This document shows positions 1 to 8,018 of a DNA stretch of 35,002 nt, piece by piece. The position numbers were made by a program, and so were the translations under genes. The notes under the pieces are model-generated. The model ran no database searches. It saw nothing but the letters and a program-made list of their open reading frames with translations, and had not been told where the DNA came from. Source of the stretch: Euzebyaceae bacterium (GTDB lineage: Bacteria > Actinomycetota > Nitriliruptoria > Euzebyales > Egibacteraceae); the NCBI GenBank assembly GCA_013696915.1, contig JACCXR010000165.1:1-35002 (forward strand), read 5' to 3'. Every line of letters starts with the position of its first letter. The first letter of the stretch is position 1.

Positions 1-105
1 CTTGGGGCTGATCAGGCGGTTCAGCGTGAAGGCCACCACCACGAGGGCGATGCCCGCGATCACCAGGGCGATCACGGTCCCGTAGGCCTGGTAGTAGTCC
101 GTCAA
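1..105 (-). CDS. NADH-quinone oxidoreductase subunit A-like protein, N-terminal fragment (runs off the left edge)
   Basis: Minus-strand reading from TTG at 105 (AAGGAG upstream): LTDYYQAYGTVIALVIAGIALVVVAFTLNRLISPK. Short N-terminus, one TM helix, then 'xLISPK' resembles the NuoA start. Not in the ORF track because it is partial. Confidence 0.55.
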   Translation of the reverse strand, partial: MTDYYQAYGTVIALVIAGIALVVVAFTLNRLISPK

Positions 106-365
106 CGTTGCTCCTTGGGATCCGGCGTATCCCCTGGTCCGGCCCGACGCCGCCGCGGTCGTCCGGCGAAGCGAGCGAGTCGCGAAGAACAGACTGGTTG
201 AAGGTCCCGGCACGAGCCGGACATCGGTGGCCAGTGTACGCGGTGTCCCGCCGGCGGCCCCAATCACGGCCCGTGTCAGCGGTCCGGGAGCGTTGCGTTC
301 ACACGGTATTCCGCCAGCGACATCCGGATGGCGGTGCTCGGCTGGGGGTGCGGGCTGGCGGCGTG

Positions 366-706
366 ATGGGCGCCCACGCCGACTGGCTCGCCGACGGGCA
401 GTACTGCCGCTTCCGCCTGCGTCTGGAGAACGCCGACCTCCAGGCGCAGCAGTACGAGGCGGCGGCCCAGGAACTCCTCACCGAGGCGCACGGGTCGTTC
501 CGGGCGAACCTCAACGCGGTGCAGATCAGCGACCAGCCGGTGAGCCTGGAGCTGCGCCGCTCCGACGCCCACGAGTTCGACGTCTGGTTCGACATCCCTG
601 ATCCCTGGAGGACGCCGTCGCGGTCGCGCTGCGCCTGCGGGGACAGCCGGAGTCGCCGGGAACGCTCCTGGGGCTCCCGCCCGTCACGCCCGCTCCGTCA
701 CCGTGA
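366..706 (+). pseudogene. Small hypothetical protein gene broken by a -1 frameshift near 602-605
   Basis: Frame from 366: MGAHADWLADGQYCRFRLRLENADLQAQQYEAAAQELLTEAHGSFRANLNAVQISDQPVSLELRRSDAHEFDVWFDIPD. It continues in another frame from 605 as LEDAVAVALRLRGQPESPGTLLGLPPVTPAPSP*. Composition is protein-like on both sides. Confidence 0.5.
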
Positions 707-1769
707 CGGGGACCCGATGGACCGCGTTGACCGCGTACCCCCCGACGTTCCACTCCGGCTGGGCCGGCTGGACGTTGCCGGCGGCGTCGGTCGCGCGGCA
801 GCAGAGCTCGTACTCGCCAGGCTCGCCCGCATGCCACGTGGTCGTCCACGCCCGCCACGCGTACTCGGTCGCCGGGTCCGCCAACGTCGCGTCCCACCAC
901 GTCGCGCCCCCGTCGGCGCTGACCTCGACCCGCTCGATCGGTCCCCACCCCGACCAGGCGCGGCCTTCCAGGTGGCAGTCGCCGGCGAGGACAAACCGAC
1001 GCCGAGTCAGGAAGTCGGGGATGCCCGGCGGCACCATCAGCGAACGCGGTGCGATCCTCGTCACCGGCTCCCCAGGCTCGTCGGGGTCGCGCCGGAAGCG
1101 GTAGGAGTGCGCCTGCTGGTAGCCGGCGAAGGGCTCGTCCACCGCCGTGATGCGCTCGAGCCATTTCACGCTCGTCATCCCGTACCAGCCCGGGACCAGC
1201 AGGCGCAGCGGGAAGCCATGCTGCGGCGGCAGCGGGGCGCCGTTCAGCTCGTAGGCGAGCAGCACCTCCCCGCGCCGGGCGTCGTCGACCGACAGGCTCC
1301 GCTCGTACGACTGCTCCACGCCGCCCTCGACGCCGCGGTCCGCGCCGGCGAAGACGACCTCGATCGCGTCGTCGTCCAGGCCGGCCTCGTCGAGCAGCGG
1401 TGCCAGCGGCGTCCCGGTCCACTCACCGGTGCCGACGGCCTCCAGCAGCCAGGGCTGGCTGATCGGCCGCTCCTCGAGGCGCGCCCGCCCGTTGCCCGCG
1501 CACTCCATCGTGACGGGGCGGGTCACGCTGGGACGGGCTCTGACGTCGTCGAGCGTCAGCGTCAGCGGCCGGCGGACGCGGCCGCAGACCTCCAGGCGCC
1601 ACGCCGCCGGGTCCACCGCCGGGATGTCGTAGTGGATCAGCAGGTAGTGCAGCCCGATGGGCGTGACCTCGTTTCGCAGCGCCTCGAGCGGCATCCCGTG
1701 GTTGCGCGTCGCGAGCTGCAGCTCCTCCCGGGTGATGTGGTCTGTGTCCGTCGCCGTCTCTCCCGCCAC
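684..1769 (-). CDS. Sulfite oxidase-like molybdopterin-dependent oxidoreductase
   Basis: 361 aa; VTMECAGNGRARLEERPISQPWLLEAVGTGEWTGTPLAPLLDEAG and C-terminal dimerisation-type domain (WSGWGPIERVEVSADGGATWWDA). GTG start with GGAGGGAGG upstream. Confidence 0.88.
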   Translation of the reverse strand: MAGETATDTDHITREELQLATRNHGMPLEALRNEVTPIGLHYLLIHYDIPAVDPAAWRLEVCGRVRRPLTLTLDDVRARPSVTRPVTMECAGNGRARLEERPISQPWLLEAVGTGEWTGTPLAPLLDEAGLDDDAIEVVFAGADRGVEGGVEQSYERSLSVDDARRGEVLLAYELNGAPLPPQHGFPLRLLVPGWYGMTSVKWLERITAVDEPFAGYQQAHSYRFRRDPDEPGEPVTRIAPRSLMVPPGIPDFLTRRRFVLAGDCHLEGRAWSGWGPIERVEVSADGGATWWDATLADPATEYAWRAWTTTWHAGEPGEYELCCRATDAAGNVQPAQPEWNVGGYAVNAVHRVPVTVTERA

Positions 1770-1828
1770 TGTCCCTCCCTCCGCCGATGTCCTACAAGGT
1801 GCAACTGTATCAAGTACGCTTGTTCCTT
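1680..1828. repeat. Left copy of duplicated segment (5' coding end + promoter of sulfite oxidase-like gene)
   Basis: cgcctcgagcggcatcccgtggttgcgcgtcgcgagctgcagctcctcccggg...cttgttcctt, repeated in direct orientation at 5053-5185. Confidence 0.9.
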
Positions 1829-3310
1829 ATGGCGTTGGCGCGGCCCCCGGACATGTACGACCGCGCCCCGGAGTGGGACGCGCTCGCCCGGTTCGCCACG
1901 GATCGCCGTCCCGGAGCGACTCTCGGAATCGTCTCGGGTCGCCGGCGCCAGGGCAAGTCCTTCCTCCTGCAGTCCCTCTGCGAGGCGACCGGCGGCTTCT
2001 ACTCGGACGCGCTCGAGGCCGAGGAGCCGGTCGCGCTGCGCCGGCTCGGCGAGCAGCTCACGACGTTCACCGGTGCTCCGGCGCGTCTGGCCTTCGACTC
2101 GTGGACCGGCGCGGTCGACTCCCTGCTCGATCTCGGCGCGGAGGATCGGCCGGTCACCGTCGTGCTGGACGAGTTCCCCTACCTCGCCCAGGCGTCGCCG
2201 GCGCTCCCATCGCTGCTCCAGTCGGCGCTCGGCCCTCGCACCGGCCGCCGTCTCGCGTCACGCACCCGGTTGATCCTGTGCGGCTCGGCGCTGTCGTTCA
2301 TGGGACGCCTCCTGTCCGGCGACGCGCCGCTGCGCGGCCGTGCCGGACTGGACGTGGTGGTCCAGTCTTTCGACTACCGCCAGTCCGCCGACTTCTGGGG
2401 CCTCGCCCACGACCCCGACCTCGCCTTCCGTGTCCATTCCGTCGTCGGCGGCACCCCGGCCTACCGACGGGAGTTCGTCCAGGACGACACCCCGTCGGGT
2501 CCGGGCGACTTCGGCGCCTGGGTGGTCAGGGCGGTGTTGAACCCGTTCGTTCCGCTGTTCCGCGAGGGCCGCTACCTGCTCGCCGAGGAGCCGAACCTGC
2601 GCGACCGCGCGCTGTACCACTCGGTGCTCGCCGTCCTCGCCGACGGTCACACGTCCCGCGGCGGGATCGCGTCACGGCTGGAGCGCAGCAGCAATGAGCT
2701 CGCTCATCCCCTTGCGGTGCTCGAGGACACCGGCTTCGTGACGAGGTCCGAGGACGCGTTCCGCAAGACGAGACCGGTCTATCGGATCGCCGAACCGATC
2801 CTGCGCTTCTACCACGCGATCATGCGCCCGGCCTGGGGCGAACTCGAACGGCCGGGACGCGCCGGCGGGGTCTGGGCGCGGGCGCAGGCGACGTTCGCGG
2901 CGGCAGTCCTCGGGCCGCACTTCGAGGACGTGTGCCGGACCTGGTGCGCGCGCTTTGCCGACGAGACGACGACGGGACCGGGGGTGCGGGAGGTGCGCAG
3001 CGGCGTGCTCAACGACCCGAAGCGCCGGACGACGCACGAGGTGGACGTCGTCGCGCTCGGCGACCGGCGCGACGGAAGGACCAGGGTGCTGCTGTTCGGA
3101 GAGGCGAAGTACGGCAAGGTGATGGGCGTCGGCGACCTGACGCGTCTGGAACACGTCCGGAACCTCCTCGCCGACCGCGCCGACTTCGACGCCCGGGAAG
3201 CACGTCTCGCGTGCTTCAGCGCCGCCGGCTTCACCGATGAACTTCGCGCCGCCGACCGTGCCGGCCGAGTCCTGCTGGTCAGCCTCGACCGCCTCTACGC
3301 CGGCTCGTGA
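1829..3310 (+). CDS. ATP-binding protein, archaeal-type AAA ATPase with DUF234-like C-terminus
   Basis: Walker A-like GRRRQGKSFLL, Walker B VTVVLDEFPYL, winged-helix middle, C-terminal EVDVVALGDRRDGRTRVLLFGEAKYGK. ORF extends to 1787, but 1787-1828 belongs to a duplicated promoter segment, so ATG 1829 is preferred. Confidence 0.85.
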   Translation: MALARPPDMYDRAPEWDALARFATDRRPGATLGIVSGRRRQGKSFLLQSLCEATGGFYSDALEAEEPVALRRLGEQLTTFTGAPARLAFDSWTGAVDSLLDLGAEDRPVTVVLDEFPYLAQASPALPSLLQSALGPRTGRRLASRTRLILCGSALSFMGRLLSGDAPLRGRAGLDVVVQSFDYRQSADFWGLAHDPDLAFRVHSVVGGTPAYRREFVQDDTPSGPGDFGAWVVRAVLNPFVPLFREGRYLLAEEPNLRDRALYHSVLAVLADGHTSRGGIASRLERSSNELAHPLAVLEDTGFVTRSEDAFRKTRPVYRIAEPILRFYHAIMRPAWGELERPGRAGGVWARAQATFAAAVLGPHFEDVCRTWCARFADETTTGPGVREVRSGVLNDPKRRTTHEVDVVALGDRRDGRTRVLLFGEAKYGKVMGVGDLTRLEHVRNLLADRADFDAREARLACFSAAGFTDELRAADRAGRVLLVSLDRLYAGS

Positions 3311-3437
3311 GACGCGACCGACCCGGTCGAGCCCGCATCCTCTGATTCTGATGGTGTGTCCTGGCCGGTTCCCTTCAGCTCGGTCAGGAAGAGCGCCCTG
3401 ACTGATGCCGCCCCACCGCCCGCGGGGACACCACTCC

Positions 3438-3700
3438 GTGGAATACCGGGATGCGCTAAGGCTGGCCCGCAGCGCCGTGGCGTTCGCGGAGCGGGTCTAC
3501 CGGCTGCGCACAGCCGCCGGGATCAGCAGGAGCTCGCTCAGCGGACGGGCACGTCGCCCACAGCTGTCGTACGGATGGAAGGTGGCGACCGCACGCCCAC
3601 CTTCGCGACTCTCGAGAAGCTGGTCACAAGGCACGGGTGTGTCCGGTTGCGCCTGTCCGCTGAGGGCATCGTGGACCCACCGGCGGTGTGGTTCGGCAAG
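3438..3700 (+). pseudogene. XRE-family HTH regulator (antitoxin-like), frameshifted
   Basis: Frame A: VEYRDALRLARSAVAFAERVYRLRTAAGIS; frame B: QELAQRTGTSPTAVVRMEGGDRTPTFATLEKLVTRHGCVRLRLSAEG. One missing nt at about 3525 (atcagc[c]aggag) would restore a single HTH_3 domain. End coordinate approximate. Confidence 0.65.
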
Positions 3701-3822
3701 GCGACTGAACGCTCTGCCACGGGCCACGATCACGCGACAAGGGTTGGGTGCGGGCCTCGTGCCTGCACCTGGGACCTGCGCCGAGTGTCCGGCCACCGGC
3801 TTGCGCCACCGTGGCCAAGGGA

Positions 3823-4188
3823 TCAGACCGCGAGCTGCTCGGGGCTGCCGACGAGCCACACGCCGTGGCGCTCCGCCTCCAGCGCGATCGGGTTGCCGCG
3901 GGCGCGTTGACGAGACCACTCGCTCGAGGTCCACACCACCGGCTCGATGCCGGATGGGACGTCACCGAGGGCGGCCAGCCGCGACCAGTAGTCGTCCGAA
4001 AGCCCCTCCGCGACGATGAGCACGTCAACGTCGCTCCAGACGTTGAAGTCGCCGCGGGCCACGGAGCCGAAGACCGCGACGGCGCGCAGTCCGAGGGCGT
4101 CCGGAAGACGTGCCACGAACGCTCGCGCGGACGCGAGCAGGCCCGCGCGCTCCGCTCGTCGGCGCTCCAGCACGGCCGCCGGCCTCAT
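3823..4188 (-). CDS. MNT-type nucleotidyltransferase (antitoxin of HEPN-MNT pair)
   Basis: 121 aa; AVAVFGSVARGDFNVWSDVDVLIVAEGL matches the GSxxRG...SDxDL minimal nucleotidyltransferase motif; overlaps the HEPN gene stop by 4 bp. Confidence 0.85.
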   Translation of the reverse strand: MRPAAVLERRRAERAGLLASARAFVARLPDALGLRAVAVFGSVARGDFNVWSDVDVLIVAEGLSDDYWSRLAALGDVPSGIEPVVWTSSEWSRQRARGNPIALEAERHGVWLVGSPEQLAV

Positions 4189-4658
4189 GGACGATCCTCT
4201 CGCTCACGGTGGGCCCGCACCAGGCCACTCCACACGCGGCGAGCGAACGCCAACGCCGTATCGGCGTCGGCGAGCGACTGCTCGGAGTGCTCGGTCCCGT
4301 AGACCTCCGGCGGCGCTCCCTCAGGCAGCGCGTCGGGGTACCGGCTCGGCATGTACGACTGTGTCAGCCGCTGCAGGCCTGCTCGCAGGGACGCTTCGAG
4401 CTCGGACTCGACCTGCGCGGCGACGCCCTCGGCCAGTCGGACGAGCCCGTGACCGTGGGCGTCGCGCGACACGCCCATTCCGTGGAGCACCCCCTTGATC
4501 GCGCACTGCGCGGCCTGTTCGGCCAGCAGGCACGCGATGTGGTGGGCGCCGGCGTCCGCTTCCCGCCGGGCAGCCGCCATGTTGCTGTCGGCGGTGCGCT
4601 GCCAGCGGTCGCGTTCCACGTCGTCGAGCGGCGGACGAGCCTCGCGATCCTCGGTCAT
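4185..4658 (-). CDS. HEPN domain protein (toxin of HEPN-MNT pair)
   Basis: From ATG 4658: MTEDREARPPLDDVERDRWQRTADSNMAAARREADAGAHHIACLLAEQAAQCAIKGVLHGMGVSRDAHGHGLVRL. Typical HEPN helices with an Rx4H motif (RDAHGH). The ORF reaches 4826, but an internal start is likely. Confidence 0.82.
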   Translation of the reverse strand: MTEDREARPPLDDVERDRWQRTADSNMAAARREADAGAHHIACLLAEQAAQCAIKGVLHGMGVSRDAHGHGLVRLAEGVAAQVESELEASLRAGLQRLTQSYMPSRYPDALPEGAPPEVYGTEHSEQSLADADTALAFARRVWSGLVRAHREREDRP

Positions 4659-4753
4659 GGGGCAAGTGTTCCACGGACGCGCGGTCAGCCTCTTGCGTGA
4701 CAGTCCCCAGAAAAGCTGGCCTCGCTGTCGATGGCTTGCGCAGACTGCAGGCA

Positions 4754-5052
4754 TGACAGACGTGCAGCTAGGGCCGGTGACCGGCGAGAAACTGTCGGGA
4801 GTGCGCCAGACTGACCGTCCGACCATTGCGGGCTGGGTCCTGCGCCGCTATCGCAACCGCCCCGATGCCGGGCGGCGGCTGCGCGCGCTGACCTTCCGGG
4901 AGCTCCATTTGCTGCGGCTGATCGGGCGGGGACTGTCCAATGCCGAGATCGCCCGACGGCTGTTCGCGGTGAAGGCACGGTCAAGACCCACGTCGGACGG
5001 ATCTACACCAAACTGGCCGTCCGCGATCGGACCGCGGCCGCCGTGTTCGCCT
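4754..5052 (+). pseudogene. LuxR/NarL-type HTH regulator remnant (receiver domain missing, frameshifted, 3' end replaced)
   Basis: RRLRALTFRELHLLRLIGRGLSNAEIARRLFAV, then in another frame GTVKTHVGRIYTKLAVRDRTAAAVFA. 1-nt loss near 4969-4975; homology ends at the 5053 duplication boundary. Start approximate. Confidence 0.75.
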
Positions 5053-5124
5053 CGCCTCGAGCGGCATCCCGTGGTTGCGCGTCGCGAGCTGCAGCTCCTC
5101 CCGGGAGATGTGGTCTGCGTCCAT
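5053..5124 (-). pseudogene. 5' remnant of a sulfite oxidase-like gene
   Basis: MDADHISREELQLATRNHGMPLEA matches DTDHITREELQLATRNHGMPLEA of the intact gene at 684-1769. The first 53 nt of the copies are identical at DNA level. Confidence 0.85.
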
Positions 5125-5149
5125 CGCTGTCCTCCCCGCCTTCGCCATC

Positions 5150-5167
5150 GTACAAGTGCGCTTGTAC
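5150..5167. promoter_or_regulatory. Palindromic operator-like site GTACAAG-TGCG-CTTGTAC
   Basis: Perfect 7-bp arms, 4-nt spacer; followed by a related half-palindrome CAAGCACGGTTG; diverged counterpart in the left copy (CAAGTACGCTTG, about 1811-1822). Confidence 0.55.
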
Positions 5168-5223
5168 CAAGCACGGTTGTTCCTTCAAGCGGAACGCGTC
5201 ACAGGTGCCGGCCCGTGCTCAAA

Positions 5224-5255
5224 GGTGGTCTGTGCCGTATACGGCAGTTACCACC
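5224..5255. promoter_or_regulatory. Long dyad GGTGG-N4-TGCCGTATACGGCA-N4-CCACC downstream of the polyprenyl synthase gene
   Basis: Perfect 14-bp palindrome TGCCGTATACGGCA (5233-5246) inside outer GGTGG/CCACC arms. Confidence 0.45.
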
Positions 5256-5305
5256 GCTGAGCATTGGAAGCGCGGCGGCCACCGCCGGCGACCGGCCAGA
5301 ACGGA

Positions 5306-6343
5306 TCAGCCGGCGCGGTCGGCGGCGTAGTCGGCGAGGTAGGCGAGGCCGTCGAGGGCGGTGGCGTGGGCGGCGTCGGGGTCGAGCTCGGCGAGCGCGG
5401 CCTTGGCCTTGACGGCCTCCAGCCTGGCGGAGTCGCGGGCGATGCCCATGGCGGGGTGGGCCCGCAGGAGCTTCAGCGCCCGGTCGACGTTGCCCTCGTC
5501 GGGGCCGGCGATGAGTTGCGCGAGCTCCGAGGCTTCGCCGTCGGCCTCGAGCGCCAGCAGCACCGGCAGCGTCCGCACGCCCTCGCGCAGGTCGGTGCCC
5601 GGCAGCTTGCCGGATGACTCCTCCTCGCTGACGATGTCGAGGAGGTCGTCGGCCAGCTGGAAGCTCATGCCCAGCCGCCACCCGAAGTCGGTCAGCGTCT
5701 CGATCGCCCCGGGCGTCTGCCCCGACAGCAGCGCCCCCAGCCGGCACGACGAGGCGATCAGCGACGCGGTCTTCTGCCCGATCACGGTCAGGTAGTGCTC
5801 GCGGTCGGCGGTCACGCCCACGGCGCCGTGCTCGGCGGCGGCGGCCGACCCCTGCACCTCCAGGATCTGGCCCTGGCACAGGTCGGCGATCGTGCGCGCC
5901 ATGATCCGCGTCACCTCGACGCCGAGCGCGGCGGACAGCTCGGAGGCGCGCGCCAGCAGGAAGTCGCCGGTGAGGATCGCGACCGTGTTCGACCACTTCA
6001 CGTGGGCGGCGGGCGCGCCGCGGCGCACGTCGGCGGCGTCGATGACGTCGTCGTGGTACAGCGTCGAGAGGTGGACGAGCTCGACGATCACGCCGGCGCT
6101 CACCAGGTCGGGGTCCGTCGCCGGCGCGCCGCCGAGCATGCCGGACAGCAGCACGAGCATCGGCCGGAACCGCTTGCCGCCCGCGTCGACGAGGTAGCGC
6201 GACGCCTCGGTGACGAACGGCAGCTCCGACGCGACCTGGCTGCGCATCTGGTCCTCGACCAGCTCCAGGCCGGGACGCAGGTCCACGCCTCGCTCCGCCC
6301 CCTTGCGGGCGAGGTCGTCGATCACCGCCTGGGGGATGGACAT
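5306..6343 (-). CDS. Polyprenyl (hepta-/octaprenyl-type) diphosphate synthase
   Basis: 345 aa; GGKRFRPMLVLL, first Asp-rich motif YHDDVID, second motif FQLADDLLD. Confidence 0.93.
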   Translation of the reverse strand: MSIPQAVIDDLARKGAERGVDLRPGLELVEDQMRSQVASELPFVTEASRYLVDAGGKRFRPMLVLLSGMLGGAPATDPDLVSAGVIVELVHLSTLYHDDVIDAADVRRGAPAAHVKWSNTVAILTGDFLLARASELSAALGVEVTRIMARTIADLCQGQILEVQGSAAAAEHGAVGVTADREHYLTVIGQKTASLIASSCRLGALLSGQTPGAIETLTDFGWRLGMSFQLADDLLDIVSEEESSGKLPGTDLREGVRTLPVLLALEADGEASELAQLIAGPDEGNVDRALKLLRAHPAMGIARDSARLEAVKAKAALAELDPDAAHATALDGLAYLADYAADRAG

Positions 6344-6344
6344 G

Positions 6345-8018
6345 TCAGGAGACGAACGTCGCGGCCTGGTCGGCCAGGTCGACCAGCAGGAACGGCAGGA
6401 CGGTCCCGAACGCGACCATCACCGCCGCCGAGAACGCGATGCCTGCCGACATCCCGGTGGAGGGGGCGAGCGGGGCCTCGGCGGCGACGCCTTCCGGCAC
6501 GTCCTCCATGAACATCGCCACGATCACGCGGATGTAGAAGAACGCCGCGATGACGCTGGAGACCACCGCGATGACCACCAGGGCGGCATGGCCCGCCTCG
6601 ATGCCGGCGCGGAAGACGGCGAACTTCGCGACGAAGCCGGCCGTGCCCGGGATGCCGGCGAGCGAGAGGAGGAACAGGGCCAGCATCCCCGCCGGCACGG
6701 GATCGCGACGGCCGAGCCCGCGGAGGTCGTCGATCGCCATCGCCTTGTGGTTGCGCCGCTCGAGGAGCGCGAGGACCCCGAAGGACCCCAGCGACATGAA
6801 CGTGTAGATCAGCAGGTAGACCAGCACGCCGCTGACCCCGGCCCGGTTCACCGCGACGAACCCGATCAGCACGTAGCCGGCGTGCGCGACCGCGGAGTAG
6901 CCGAGCATGCGCTTCACGTCGTTCTGGACCACGGCCAGGATCGCGCCGGCGAGCATGGTGAGCGCCGCGAGCACCCACAGCACGGGCGTCCACGACCACT
7001 GCAGCGGCGCGAACGCGCCGACGAACACCCGCAGGAACGCCGCGAACGCCGCGGCCTTCGTCGCCGCCGCCATGAAGCCCGTGATGGGCGTCGGCGCGCC
7101 CTGGTAGACGTCGGGCGTCCACATGTGGAAGGGCACGATCGCCGTCTTGAACCCGAACCCGACGATCAGCAGCGCCATGGCTGCGACCGCCATCCCCTGG
7201 GGGGCGTCCAGCGAGGAGAACGCCCTGCCGGCCTCGGCGATGTTCGTCGACCCGGTGACCCCGTAGACCAGCGCGATGCCGTAGAGCAGCAGTGCCGAGG
7301 AGAACGCCCCGAGCAGGAAGTACTTCAGGGCCGCCTCCTGCGAGTTGAGGTCCCGCTTCGCGAAGCCGGCGAGGATGTACAGCGACAGCGACAGCACCTC
7401 GATCGCGATGAACACCATGATGAAGTCGGCGCTCGATGCGAGCAGGGTCATGCCCGTCGCCGCGAACAGCAGCAGCGGGTAGTACTCGCCCCGGTGGATG
7501 CGCCGCTCCTCGGCGTAGGCGAAGCTGAGCGGCACGGTCACCAGACCGGCCAGGCAGACCGTCACCCGGGTGAAGAGCGCGACCCCGTCGACGGCGACCA
7601 TGCCGCCGAGCAGGCTGTCCGTGCCGACGAAGGTCGCGGCGTCGGCCCCGACGAGACGGCCCGAGTAGGCGCCCCACTGCCAGGTCGTCACGCCGATCGC
7701 GCCGGCGAATCCGAGCGCCGCGAGCAGCGCCGACAGCAGCCGCGGCCGGTCGCGCCAGATCGCCGTCAGGGCGAACTGGCCCAGCGCCGCAAGGCCGACC
7801 AGGCCCGGAAGCACGGACTGCTCCGTCGACAGCGCGATGTAGCCGGCGCCGGCGGCGGCGAAGCCGAAGACGAGGAAGGACGCCTGCAGCCGCTGGGGGC
7901 CCGCGGTGTCGAGCAGCAGGGCGAGGATGCCCACGCCGAACAGGACCAGTTCGGGGCTGATCGCCGACCAGGCGATGTCGGGGATCTGCAGCGGGGGGAT
8001 CTGGGCGAGCAGGGTCAC
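6345..8018 (-). CDS. nuoN: NADH-quinone oxidoreductase subunit N
   Basis: GTG start at 8018 overlapping the nuoM stop by 4 bp; ELVLFGVGILALLLDT..., NuoN antiporter-like core. The ORF extension to 8945 is antiparallel-frame read-through. Confidence 0.93.
   Translation of the reverse strand: MTLLAQIPPLQIPDIAWSAISPELVLFGVGILALLLDTAGPQRLQASFLVFGFAAAGAGYIALSTEQSVLPGLVGLAALGQFALTAIWRDRPRLLSALLAALGFAGAIGVTTWQWGAYSGRLVGADAATFVGTDSLLGGMVAVDGVALFTRVTVCLAGLVTVPLSFAYAEERRIHRGEYYPLLLFAATGMTLLASSADFIMVFIAIEVLSLSLYILAGFAKRDLNSQEAALKYFLLGAFSSALLLYGIALVYGVTGSTNIAEAGRAFSSLDAPQGMAVAAMALLIVGFGFKTAIVPFHMWTPDVYQGAPTPITGFMAAATKAAAFAAFLRVFVGAFAPLQWSWTPVLWVLAALTMLAGAILAVVQNDVKRMLGYSAVAHAGYVLIGFVAVNRAGVSGVLVYLLIYTFMSLGSFGVLALLERRNHKAMAIDDLRGLGRRDPVPAGMLALFLLSLAGIPGTAGFVAKFAVFRAGIEAGHAALVVIAVVSSVIAAFFYIRVIVAMFMEDVPEGVAAEAPLAPSTGMSAGIAFSAAVMVAFGTVLPFLLVDLADQAATFVS

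Larger units (their letters stand above)
5053..5185. repeat. Right copy of duplicated segment
   Basis: First 53 nt identical to 1680-1732, then diverged but alignable through ...caagcacggttgttcctt. Confidence 0.9.

Noticed and set aside
108-2273. 721-aa plus-strand ORF
   Set aside because: Crosses several genes antisense to the sulfite-oxidase-like gene; Arg/Pro-rich GC-skew translation. Only its 366-602 part looks like genuine protein.
4960-4985. Programmed frameshift in the LuxR remnant
   Set aside because: No slippery heptamer or supporting structure seen, and the gene is also truncated at both ends, so decay or a sequencing indel is simpler.
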